Assembly: GCA_013042495.1 (NCBI GenBank)
Contig: JABDQB010000194.1
Location: 1-19,501 of the forward strand
DNA: 19,501 bases
Reading direction: 5' to 3'
Source of the DNA: Gemmatimonadota bacterium
GTDB lineage: Bacteria > Gemmatimonadota > Gemmatimonadetes > Palauibacterales > Palauibacteraceae
Shown: positions 7,281-14,177 of the stretch, piece after piece
Position numbering within the stretch: the first letter of the stretch is position 1
Layout: each line of letters starts with the position of its first letter
Notes under the pieces: model-generated
What the model was told of the DNA's origin: nothing
What the model saw: only the letters and a program-made list of their open reading frames with translations
Databases searched by the model: none
Made by a program: the position numbers and the translations under genes

Positions 7281-7862
7281 ATGCTCAACCGAAGTCTTGC
7301 CCTCGCAGGGGTCCTGCTGCTGACCGCAGTGCCGGCGGCGGTGTGGGCGCAGGGACGGCCCGATCCCGCGGCCCTGGTCGCGGCACAGGCCGAAGCCATG
7401 GACGAGCTGTCCTTCATGGACGGCGAATGGCGAGGATCTGCCTGGACTCTTACCCCCTCCGGCGAGAAGCACGCCATCATTCAGACCGAGAGGGTCGGTC
7501 CGTTTCTGGATGGCTCCATAAAGGTCATCGAAGGCCGCGGGTACGAAGAAGACGGCAGCATAGCCTTCAACGCGTTCGCCATCATCTCCTACGATCCGAC
7601 CGACGGGCGGTATAGCATGCGCTCCTACGCCCAGGGACGTTCGGGTGACTTCGTGGTGACCCCGACGGAGGAAGGTTTCACCTGGGAGATCCCGGCTGGG
7701 CCCATGACGATACGCTATGAGGCGACCGTCCGGGACGGTACCTGGACCGAGGTAGGTGACCGAATCGCGCCCAACCAGGATCCGATCCGGTTTTTCGAGA
7801 TGACCCTGACCCGCGAAGGGGACACCGACTGGCCGGCCGCCGCCGCGGTTGCCCCAGAGTGA
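7281..7862 (+). CDS. Secreted DUF1579-like (lipocalin-type barrel) protein
   Basis: A 193-residue exported protein. Residues 1-23 are a signal peptide with a cleavage site after VWA. The mature part begins with a helix and then LSFMDGEWRGSAWTL, the opening of DUF1579-like and other lipocalin-type barrels, followed by alternating strands (GPFLDGSIKVIEGRG, NAFAIISYDPTDGRYSMRSYAQGRSGDF). No catalytic residues can be identified; the function is unknown, possibly binding of a small ligand. A strong GGAGG (7269-7273) lies seven bases before the ATG. It leads a group of small + strand genes. Confidence 0.78.
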   Translation: MLNRSLALAGVLLLTAVPAAVWAQGRPDPAALVAAQAEAMDELSFMDGEWRGSAWTLTPSGEKHAIIQTERVGPFLDGSIKVIEGRGYEEDGSIAFNAFAIISYDPTDGRYSMRSYAQGRSGDFVVTPTEEGFTWEIPAGPMTIRYEATVRDGTWTEVGDRIAPNQDPIRFFEMTLTREGDTDWPAAAAVAPE

Positions 7863-7866
7863 TTCC

Positions 7867-8127
7867 ATGAGAGCCAGCGAATCGGGAAATCTCCGGTCAA
7901 GCAGGATTCTGCCGATCGCGGCGGTGGTGTTGGGAGGCCTCGCGATCCTGGTCGGCCTGGGCCTCGTGGGCGCCTACATTCTGGAAGCGATCGTCGCGCG
8001 GCGGGGGGAGCCCGACCAATCCCTGTTGTTCTGGTATCTTCCCTTCTTCTTCGCTGGACTCTTCAGTTTCATTGCGGGTGTCGCTGCCAGCGTGTGGGGT
8101 CTCACCCGCCTGCGGCGGTCGTCCTGA
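7867..8127 (+). CDS. Small two-helix membrane protein, unknown function
   Basis: An 86-residue protein with two hydrophobic segments, about residues 14-40 and 55-78, separated by a charged loop (ARRGEPDQS) and ending in a basic tail (RLRRSS), so the C-terminus is probably cytoplasmic. I do not recognise a family. The ATG lies four bases after the stop of the preceding gene; a TTG at 7849 in the same frame would overlap that gene and is less likely. The ribosome site is weak, so coupling to the upstream gene is plausible. Confidence 0.6.
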   Translation: MRASESGNLRSSRILPIAAVVLGGLAILVGLGLVGAYILEAIVARRGEPDQSLLFWYLPFFFAGLFSFIAGVAASVWGLTRLRRSS

Positions 8128-8184
8128 TGCTGTCTAATTGTAGCTGGAGGTATGAGGAAGCCCGATGCGTAAGCGAGTGACCCC

Positions 8185-8934
8185 GTGATTCGCCGGGCTC
8201 TTGATGTCGCTCGACGTCCCGTATGGATCCTCCTGTTCGCCATCTCGTCGGGCGGCGCGGCAGAGCTTCGCGGCCAGGAGCTCTTCCCGGCCTGGGTCGC
8301 CATGTACGGTTCTGCTCCGGTGGCTCGTCTTTCGAACGAGTACCGGATCGCGGAAGTCTGTACCGAGTCGGCCACGATGGAGGATTGCTACCGCGAGCAG
8401 ATGGCACCGTCGCTCGTATCAATGCCCCTGCACGCAGGCCCTTCTGACGGGGCTTCCGTGGTCGGCGAGATCCTGTTGGTCGTCACGCCGGGTCGGGGTC
8501 TGAGCGCCTTCTATCGTGCCGCGGCCCTATCGGTCGCGCCGGTCTACTTCATGCCCGACGTCTTCATGGGAGACTGGGGCTACGGCTACTACTTCCACCA
8601 GACGATCGCGGATCGATCGGGCGATTGGTTCAAGCTCCCGCGGGGGCCATGGCCGACGCCGGTGTGGCTGCGCGTGCCGCCAGACACGGAGGGTGAGCGG
8701 GTCATGGCCGTACGAGGGGGCGACATCATCGAAATGGAGGGGTCCGGCTGGTACGTCGTGTCCTCAAGCCAGGATTACCTCTTGCTCCGGCCCGAACAGC
8801 CTGGTGACATGTGGTGCGCGGAAGGAGACCCGCCGGCGATTCGAGAAGTCGAACCGACCCGTTTTCTCCGGGTCGATCTTCTGGATTCCGACGGTCATCT
8901 CGTAATCCAACCGAAGAACTTGAAGGGCTGCTAG
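8185..8934 (+). CDS. Secreted protein of unknown function
   Basis: A 249-residue exported protein. The basic N-terminus and hydrophobic stretch at residues 13-26 form a signal peptide ending near GGAAEL. The remainder is unrecognised. A segment resembling a bacterial SH3-like fold lies at about residues 78-105 (SMPLHAGPSDGASVVGE), and a second lies near DIIEMEGSGWYVVSS; this suggests cell-wall or protein binding, but weakly. Four cysteines (59, 68, 211, 249) could form disulfides. The GTG at 8185 is the first start after an in-frame stop at 8170-8172; the ribosome site is weak. Its TAG overlaps the next start by one base. Confidence 0.68.
   Translation: MIRRALDVARRPVWILLFAISSGGAAELRGQELFPAWVAMYGSAPVARLSNEYRIAEVCTESATMEDCYREQMAPSLVSMPLHAGPSDGASVVGEILLVVTPGRGLSAFYRAAALSVAPVYFMPDVFMGDWGYGYYFHQTIADRSGDWFKLPRGPWPTPVWLRVPPDTEGERVMAVRGGDIIEMEGSGWYVVSSSQDYLLLRPEQPGDMWCAEGDPPAIREVEPTRFLRVDLLDSDGHLVIQPKNLKGC
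8922..8927 (+). promoter_or_regulatory. Ribosome binding site for the gene at 8934
   Basis: GAAGGG lies six bases before GTG 8934 inside the end of the previous gene. It favours this start over the overlapping ATG at 8811. Confidence 0.5.
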
Positions 8935-9221
8935 TGACGAAATTCGTGGCCGGTCTGTGCGACTTCGAGACGAACGACTCCCTGCGAGCAGGCGCGTCGG
9001 CCCCACACTTCGACGCAATCGAGGGCTCAGAGATGCACGGGCTTGGCTGGAGACAGAGCTACGGGATAGGGGCCGATGGACCCGGGTCGGGCATCTTCGG
9101 AATTGAGAAGGGCTCGACGCTTTGCATCATCCGATGGGCTCAACCTGCCCACATCGACGATGATGGCGAGATCGTCAGCTCCGATACGTTCAACATGAGA
9201 ATCCAGTGTCGGCAGAAGTGA
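8934..9221 (+). CDS. Small hypothetical protein
   Basis: A 95-residue protein with no signal peptide or membrane segment; it begins TKFVAGLCDFETND and ends in FNMRIQCRQK. It contains a Gly-rich stretch (YGIGADGPGSGIFGIEKG), so a compact beta fold is possible. I do not recognise it. The GTG start shares one base with the TAG of the preceding gene (TAGTG), and GAAGGG lies six bases upstream, pointing to translational coupling. The open frame extends back to 8811, but those residues lie wholly inside the other gene and look like a shadow. Confidence 0.5.
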   Translation: MTKFVAGLCDFETNDSLRAGASAPHFDAIEGSEMHGLGWRQSYGIGADGPGSGIFGIEKGSTLCIIRWAQPAHIDDDGEIVSSDTFNMRIQCRQK

Positions 9222-9267
9222 GCCTGACAGAATCCGCAATCGACGTCGGCAGGTCGCGAGGCAGGCG

Positions 9268-9912
9268 ATGATCCTGGAGTCGACCCATCGTCCCCTTACG
9301 CCTGCCGAGCAGCGGCTGCTGGGCGCCCGTATCCGCGACCTCGAATCGCGCGTGGCCCGTGGTCCGGCGGTACTGATTCCGGGTGTCGCAGTCATCGCGA
9401 TCCTCTGGACCGCGACCCTGCTTCTTTCGGATGCTTCGTGGTGGATCGTGTCATCGTTCTGGATCGTGGTCGGCGGTGGAATTCTTCTGTGGGTCAGCCG
9501 TGACCTCAAGAAGGATCTGGCCGGCCTCCGCATCGTTCTCGCCGAATGTGAATCTGCGTGCCGGAGGAACGAGGCTGAGGACTTCCGGATCGAAGCGACG
9601 GCTTTCGCGGAATTCGAGGAAGTGGAAGACGAAGGCGCGTGCTACGCGTTTGAGATTGATGGGCGCCGCCTGGTCTTTGTGTCCGGGCAGCAGTTCTACC
9701 CGCAGGCCAGGTTTCCGAGTCTCGACTTCTCGCTGGTGCATCTCCTTAACGAGCGAGGAGAACCGGTGGACGGGGTCATAGCGAAGCGGGGTCCGGCCGT
9801 ATCGGCTGACCTTGTGATACCCGCGATCGTGAAGCGAGGGCTCGAGATTCCGGAACACCTGGAAGTGCTCGACGGAACGATTCACCAGATCGAGGAGGTC
9901 CTCGAGCGATGA
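9268..9912 (+). CDS. Membrane protein with two N-terminal helices and a C-terminal soluble domain
   Basis: A 214-residue protein. Residues 33-53 and 57-76 are transmembrane helices forming a hairpin, preceded by a charged amphipathic helix (AEQRLLGARIRDLESR). Residues 80-214 are soluble, mixed alpha/beta, probably cytoplasmic, and contain CYAFEIDGRRLVFVSGQQFYP. The family is not recognised and no catalytic residues stand out. GAGG (9258-9261) lies six bases before the ATG. Its stop overlaps the acetyltransferase start by four bases (ATGA), so it probably opens the long operon that runs to 17271. Confidence 0.66.
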   Translation: MILESTHRPLTPAEQRLLGARIRDLESRVARGPAVLIPGVAVIAILWTATLLLSDASWWIVSSFWIVVGGGILLWVSRDLKKDLAGLRIVLAECESACRRNEAEDFRIEATAFAEFEEVEDEGACYAFEIDGRRLVFVSGQQFYPQARFPSLDFSLVHLLNERGEPVDGVIAKRGPAVSADLVIPAIVKRGLEIPEHLEVLDGTIHQIEEVLER

Positions 9913-10694
9913 GCTCTGTTGATGCAGGCGGCCCGACGCTGGAGAAGGTGGGGCCCGGGAACCTGGCGGACTGCGGGATCGGTTGTCTGACCGGCAAGAG
10001 TCACCCGGGCTACCGGGCCAAGGTCGAATGGCTGGAGGAGCGCTTCGCCGAGGGTCTGCGCTTCCTTCTGTACCGCGACGCCCAGGGTAAGCCCCTGGCC
10101 TTTCTCGAGTACGTGCCCGGCGAATACGCCTGGCGACCCGTGGACGCCCCGGGCTGGCTGTTCGCGCATTGCCTTTGGGTGTATACGAGGGGGCAGAAGG
10201 TGGGCGGGCTCGGGACGCGGCTCGTAAAGGCCTTCGTCGGGGAAGCGCGGGAAGCGGGGGCCATCGGTGCCGCGGCCATGGTGAGCGACGGTCCCTGGAT
10301 GGCCGGTAAACAGGTATTCCTCAGGAACGGTTTCGAGCTTGTCGCCGAAGCCGACCGCTTCGAGCTCGTCGCTCTTCGCCTTGGAGAAGGGCCGGCACCT
10401 CGCTTCCGAGATATTTCCGAGAACCTGTCCAGGTACCAGGGACTGAACCTGGTGTATTCGAATCAGTGTCCCATGCTGCCCAAATCCGTGGACGCCCTGG
10501 TGGAGATGGCGGCTGCCCGCGGGCTGGAGCTGAAGGTTCACGTGATCGACAGCCCGAAAGCCGCGCAGCGCGCACCATCGCACTACGGAGTGTTCAACCT
10601 GGTGTGGAATGGCCGGCTGCTGGCAGATCACTATGTGAGCGGAGGGCGTTTCAAGAATATTCTCAAGAACGAACTGGCGGACGCAGCGACATGA
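9909..10694 (+). CDS. GNAT N-acetyltransferase with C-terminal YoaP-like domain
   Basis: A 261-residue cytoplasmic protein. Residues about 50-160 carry a GNAT acetyltransferase core: the strand FLEYVPGEYAW, then LWVYTRGQKVGGLGTRLVK, the acetyl-CoA pyrophosphate-binding loop and helix, then a strand and FLRNGFELVAEADRFEL. Residues about 165-255 match the YoaP-like C-terminal domain known from Bacillus YoaP, including LVYSNQCPMLPKSV with a lone Cys in a CPM motif and the end WNGRLLADHYVSGGRF. The acceptor substrate is unknown. GGAGG (9894-9898) lies ten bases before the ATG, which overlaps the previous stop (ATGA). Confidence 0.78.
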   Translation: MSSVDAGGPTLEKVGPGNLADCGIGCLTGKSHPGYRAKVEWLEERFAEGLRFLLYRDAQGKPLAFLEYVPGEYAWRPVDAPGWLFAHCLWVYTRGQKVGGLGTRLVKAFVGEAREAGAIGAAAMVSDGPWMAGKQVFLRNGFELVAEADRFELVALRLGEGPAPRFRDISENLSRYQGLNLVYSNQCPMLPKSVDALVEMAAARGLELKVHVIDSPKAAQRAPSHYGVFNLVWNGRLLADHYVSGGRFKNILKNELADAAT

Positions 10695-10714
10695 GAGTTC
10701 GAGCGCAACCCACT

Positions 10715-10719
10715 GGAGG
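10715..10719 (+). promoter_or_regulatory. Ribosome binding site for the gene at 10724
   Basis: GGAGG ends four bases before ATG 10724. It favours this start, which begins a normal signal peptide, over the overlapping in-frame ATG at 10691. Confidence 0.5.
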
Positions 10720-10723
10720 CTAC

Positions 10724-11566
10724 ATGCACCGCAGTTGGAGGCTGGCGATTTCGGTCTTGTGCCTCGGCGCGTTGTCCGCGGCAACGCAGAGCGCAACCGC
10801 TGTCCAGGAAGGCCCCGGGTTCTATGACCTCCTGATCGGGTCATGGGAAGGGGAGCTGGAATACCTGGATTACGGTGACGACAGGACGCTGGTGCGATTG
10901 CCCACCAGTCTCGTGGTACAACGCGAAGACGCTACGACCCTGACACTCGAGTATTCCTTCGAAGAGCCTGACGGCAGCATCGTCGAGAGCCGCGAGCGAT
11001 TACGAAAGACTCCGAAGGGCATCTTTTTCGGAGCTCTATGGCAGATCGAGGAGCAGTCGTCCGACGGGTCGGGACGTGCGCATCGCCTGGTCATGACCCG
11101 CGATGCCGAGGACAACGGCCGGCCCGCCACGATTCGGACGGCCATTGTCGCAGATGAGAACGAGCTTACGATCACGAAGCTGGTGCAGTACGAGGAAGCC
11201 GAAGAATATCTGCAGCGAAATCAGTACCGCTTCCGGAGGGAGGCGGCGGAGGTCGCGGCGTCCGAACTGGTCGGTGTGTGGACCGTCGATCTCAGGCCGA
11301 CCCCGGACGCTGCGCCCTACCTGCAGGAGTTCGTCGTTGAATCCGTGGCCGGGGACAGCATCGTCGGCATGTTCTACGGGACCCCAATCGAAGAAGGACG
11401 AATCAACCGGGATTGGGGCGCACTTCGTTTCGCTTTCGTGACCGCTGACGGATCGGGACCCTACAATCATTCCGGAATGCTGACGAGCGAGGGGTTGGTG
11501 GGCATGACGCACTCCCTGGGGCGGGACTTCCTCGCATACTGGACGGCCGTTAGGGCAATCCGGTGA
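10724..11566 (+). CDS. Secreted two-domain lipocalin-like protein, unknown function
   Basis: A 280-residue exported protein. Residues 1 to about 26 are a signal peptide ending SATA. The mature part looks like two beta-barrel halves: residues about 30-165 start with FYDLLIGSWEGELEYLD and have strong strand alternation; residues about 180-278 start with ELVGVWTVDLRPTP and contain VAGDSIVGMFYGTPIEEGRI. The repeated G-x-W start of each half is typical of lipocalin/DUF1579-like folds, so it resembles the protein at 7281 in kind. Function is unknown. ATG 10724 was preferred for the GGAGG just upstream; ATG 10691 would give an ATGA overlap with the acetyltransferase stop and is a real alternative. 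Confidence 0.68.
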   Translation: MHRSWRLAISVLCLGALSAATQSATAVQEGPGFYDLLIGSWEGELEYLDYGDDRTLVRLPTSLVVQREDATTLTLEYSFEEPDGSIVESRERLRKTPKGIFFGALWQIEEQSSDGSGRAHRLVMTRDAEDNGRPATIRTAIVADENELTITKLVQYEEAEEYLQRNQYRFRREAAEVAASELVGVWTVDLRPTPDAAPYLQEFVVESVAGDSIVGMFYGTPIEEGRINRDWGALRFAFVTADGSGPYNHSGMLTSEGLVGMTHSLGRDFLAYWTAVRAIR

Positions 11567-11835
11567 TGTCGCATCATGACGGGCCGATGCGCATCAAGCT
11601 CTCCGACGAGCGCCGGGAGATCCTCCTAATGGCCGCACAGGCGCTGTTCGAAGAGGAATTCGAGCGCGAGTTGAGCGCGTTTCAGGCGGAACGTCTCATC
11701 GATTTCTTCCTGGGGCAATTGGGTCCAGCTGTGTACAATCAGGCCGTGCAGGACGCCCGGGCCTACTTTCAGCAGAAGCTGGAAGATCTGGATGGCGAAG
11801 TCTACGAGCCCGATGAACCGTTGAAGGGAGCCTGA
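11566..11835 (+). CDS. DUF2164-family protein
   Basis: An 89-residue cytoplasmic protein of the DUF2164 family. The sequence from about residue 8 (RIKLSDERREILL) through LIDFFLGQLGPAVYNQAV and YFQQKLEDLDGEVYEPDE follows the family pattern. It is all-helical with conserved acidic and aromatic residues at the C-terminus; the function is not established. Its ATG overlaps the preceding TGA by one base (TGATG). A second in-frame ATG at 11587 is where most family members start and cannot be excluded. The next gene also overlaps by one base, so translation is probably continuous across all three. Confidence 0.74.
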   Translation: MSHHDGPMRIKLSDERREILLMAAQALFEEEFERELSAFQAERLIDFFLGQLGPAVYNQAVQDARAYFQQKLEDLDGEVYEPDEPLKGA

Positions 11836-12470
11836 TGGGAAATCCGCTGCCGATGTCGGCGCTCGAGGCGCTCGATCGGTTACGGGAAGGAAACCGCCGG
11901 TTCGCGACCGGTGAGTTGAGCAGCGAGACGCGCCCCAGCCATTCACGGGTCGCGGCTCTGGCCGGCCAGGCGCCCTTCGCGATCATTCTCGGTTGCTCGG
12001 ATTCCCGGGTGCCCGCGGAACTGGTGTTCGGCCAGGGACTCGGCGACCTCTTCGTGATTCGAGTTGCCGGCAATATCGTGGCTCCATCTCAGGTCGGCAG
12101 CGTCGAGTTCGCCGCCGCCAGCTTCGGTACACGTCTGGTCGTGGTGCTCGGACACTCCGACTGCGGTGCGATCCTCGCCACCCTCGACGAGATTCAACGG
12201 CCAGCAGAACACCAGTCGCCCAATCTGCGAGCCATCGTCAACCGGGTACGGCCGTCAATCGAAGGGCTGCTCGACTCGGAGCTTCGACACGATCGTGAGG
12301 CCCTGGTGCGGCGCTCGGTTCGGGCCAATGTCCGGGCCTCGGTCGACCACCTGCGGCACGGCTCCGAGATCCTCGAGAATCTCATCCTGACCGAGGGCCT
12401 TCGCGTGGTCGGTGCCGAGTACTCGCTCGAGACGGGGGTCGTCGAGTTCTTCGACGGCGAGGGCGGCTGA
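11835..12470 (+). CDS. Beta-class carbonic anhydrase
   Basis: A 211-residue zinc enzyme that interconverts CO2 and bicarbonate. The beta-class motifs are complete: CSDSR at residues 54-58 (Cys54 zinc ligand, Asp56-Arg58 dyad) and GHSDCG, where His107 and Cys110 are the other zinc ligands. VIRVAGN (74-80) also matches. There is no signal peptide, so it is cytoplasmic. AGGGAG lies four bases before the ATG, and the start overlaps the DUF2164 stop (TGATG). No bicarbonate transporter is next to it; instead it leads into the RimB-RimK cassette, seven bases downstream. Confidence 0.92.
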   Translation: MGNPLPMSALEALDRLREGNRRFATGELSSETRPSHSRVAALAGQAPFAIILGCSDSRVPAELVFGQGLGDLFVIRVAGNIVAPSQVGSVEFAAASFGTRLVVVLGHSDCGAILATLDEIQRPAEHQSPNLRAIVNRVRPSIEGLLDSELRHDREALVRRSVRANVRASVDHLRHGSEILENLILTEGLRVVGAEYSLETGVVEFFDGEGG

Positions 12471-12477
12471 GGCTACC

Positions 12478-12948
12478 ATGACGAAACGCTCCCCAAACAT
12501 CCTCCCCGTGATCGGTTGGCGGGAATGGGTCGGTCTCCCAGATTTTGGAATCGAGCGGATCAAGGCAAAGGTCGACACCGGCGCCCGTTCGTCCTCATTG
12601 CATGCCTTCGACTTGCAGGAGTTCGAGCAAGCAGGAGCGAAGTGGGTGCGCTTTCAGGTCCACCCCGTGCAGCGAAGCCGCGACAGGACGGTGGAAGTCG
12701 AGGCCGAGGTGTTGGAGCACCGATCGGTGCGCAGCTCGAGCGGGCGAGCCTCCCTGAGGCCCGTGATCGTCACCGATGTGAGATTGATGGGTATCACCTG
12801 GCCTGTAGAGCTAACCCTGGCGAGCCGGGACGAAATGGGCTTTCGCATGCTCCTCGGTCGAGAGGCGTTTCGCCGGCGGTTCCTGGTCGATGCAGGCAGG
12901 TCCTACTGCGGCGGAAAGCCCAAGCGAAGGAAGAAGTCGAAATCATGA
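12478..12948 (+). CDS. rimB: RimB-like retropepsin-fold aspartic protease (annotated widely as 'ATP-dependent zinc protease')
   Basis: A 156-residue cytoplasmic protein of the PF05618/COG4067 family. The signature VDTGARSSSLHA lies at residues 32-43; Asp33-Thr34-Gly35 is the catalytic motif of retropepsin-type aspartic proteases, so the legacy zinc label is doubtful. The C-terminal half carries GFRMLLGREAF, the second hallmark of the fold; such small proteins act as dimers. In Pseudomonas, RimB works with RimK, trimming the glutamates that RimK adds to ribosomal protein S6 (rpsF). The tail is very basic (KPKRRKKSKS). The open frame begins at 12412, but the first 22 residues lie inside the carbonic anhydrase gene. 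The stop overlaps the rimK start (ATGA). The symbol follows family and context. Confidence 0.85.
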   Translation: MTKRSPNILPVIGWREWVGLPDFGIERIKAKVDTGARSSSLHAFDLQEFEQAGAKWVRFQVHPVQRSRDRTVEVEAEVLEHRSVRSSSGRASLRPVIVTDVRLMGITWPVELTLASRDEMGFRMLLGREAFRRRFLVDAGRSYCGGKPKRRKKSKS

Positions 12949-14177
12949 AACTCGCGATACTCTCCTGCAGTCCGAGGTGCTACAGCACCCGGCGGCTGCG
13001 AGAAGCGGCCGATCAGCGGGGACACAAGGTGAAGGTCCTGAACACGCTCAAGTTCGCGATCGACCTCCAGGAAGGCGCGCCAGACCTGTACTTTCGGCAA
13101 AAGCACCTGTCCCACTACGACGCCGTGCTCCCGCGGATCGGGGCGTCGATCACCTACTTCGGCACGGCGGTCGTGCGACAATTCGAGCAGATGGACGTCT
13201 GGTCAGCCAACTCGTCGGCCGGCATCAGCAACTCGCGGGACAAGCTGCGCAGCCTCCAGATCCTCAGCCGGCACCACATCGGCATTCCGCAAACGACATT
13301 TGTTCGCGACAAGAAGGATGTGCTCCCGGCGATCGAAAGGGTCGGTGGTGCGCCGGTCATCATCAAGCTGCTGGAAGGCACCCAGGGGATCGGTGTCCTG
13401 CTGGCCGAATCAGTGAAGTCCGCCGAAGCAATCGTCGAGTTGCTGCAGAGTCAGAGGCAGAACGTGCTGATCCAGAAGTTCGTCGCCGAGAGCAAGGGGA
13501 AGGACATACGGGCGTTCGTCGTCGGGGACCAGGTGGTCGCGGCCATGCGACGTGTGGCGCAGGGTCAGGAATTCCGCAGCAACGTCCACCGCGGGGGTCT
13601 CACGGAACCGGTGGCTCTCGATGAGCAGTATCGCAACACGGCCGTGCGGGCTGCCCAAATCATGGGTCTTCGAGTGGCGGGTGTGGATCTTCTGGAGGGC
13701 AAGGAGGGCCCACAGGTCGTGGAAGTGAACTCCTCCCCTGGCCTCGAGGGAATCGAGAGCTGTACCCAGCTGGATGTCGCGGGCGCGATCATGGATTACA
13801 TGGCCGCGCAGGTCGATTTCCCGGAAATCGACCTCCGCCAGAGGCTTACCGTGAGTCGCGGTTATGGTGTGGCCGAGATTCACGTTCCCGCTGGATCCGA
13901 CTACGTGGGAAGATCGATCGCCGACTCCGGATTGCGTGAAAAGGACATCAACGTCCTGACCCTCTACCGGGACGCCCACGTCATTCCGAACCCGCGCTCG
14001 AAGCGGGAGTTGCAGGCGGGCGATCGCCTGCTGTGTTTCGGCAAGCTGGAGCTGATGCGCGACCTGATTCCGGCAAAAGTCCGCCGGGTGAGACGCCCCG
14101 AGGTCCTGGACCTCCCGGATCTACCGGTGGCGGATGAAGTTCACGTCGTGGCGGGTGAGGTCCCGGTAAGGGAATGA
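12945..14177 (+). CDS. rimK: RimK-type ATP-grasp glutamate ligase with C-terminal TrkA_C domain
   Basis: A 410-residue ligase. Residues 1-290 match E. coli RimK (300 residues) along their whole length: DKLRSLQ near Lys100, IIKLLEGTQGIGV with Lys141, NVHRGG, GVDLL with Asp248, and VEVNSSPGLEGIE with Glu260 and Asn262, which bind ATP and Mg. RimK adds glutamates to the C-terminus of ribosomal protein S6, using ATP. Residues about 303-376 (YGVAEIHVPAGSDYVGRSIADSG through ELQAGDRLLCFGKL) form a TrkA_C (RCK_C) domain, absent from E. coli RimK and known elsewhere as a small-ligand sensor. A further 30 residues follow. The start gives an ATGA overlap with rimB; the open frame upstream lies within rimB and is not coding. 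The target protein here is inferred. Confidence 0.93.
   Translation: MKLAILSCSPRCYSTRRLREAADQRGHKVKVLNTLKFAIDLQEGAPDLYFRQKHLSHYDAVLPRIGASITYFGTAVVRQFEQMDVWSANSSAGISNSRDKLRSLQILSRHHIGIPQTTFVRDKKDVLPAIERVGGAPVIIKLLEGTQGIGVLLAESVKSAEAIVELLQSQRQNVLIQKFVAESKGKDIRAFVVGDQVVAAMRRVAQGQEFRSNVHRGGLTEPVALDEQYRNTAVRAAQIMGLRVAGVDLLEGKEGPQVVEVNSSPGLEGIESCTQLDVAGAIMDYMAAQVDFPEIDLRQRLTVSRGYGVAEIHVPAGSDYVGRSIADSGLREKDINVLTLYRDAHVIPNPRSKRELQAGDRLLCFGKLELMRDLIPAKVRRVRRPEVLDLPDLPVADEVHVVAGEVPVRE

Noticed and set aside
8152..8172. A seven-codon frame (six residues) behind GGAGG, as a leader peptide
   Set aside because: The GGAGG is only one base from the ATG, too close to act, and no attenuator-like structure follows.
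12516..12944. Extending the RimK reading frame to the left by 143 codons
   Set aside because: These bases encode the RimB-like protease in another frame, and the match to RimK begins exactly at ATG 12945.
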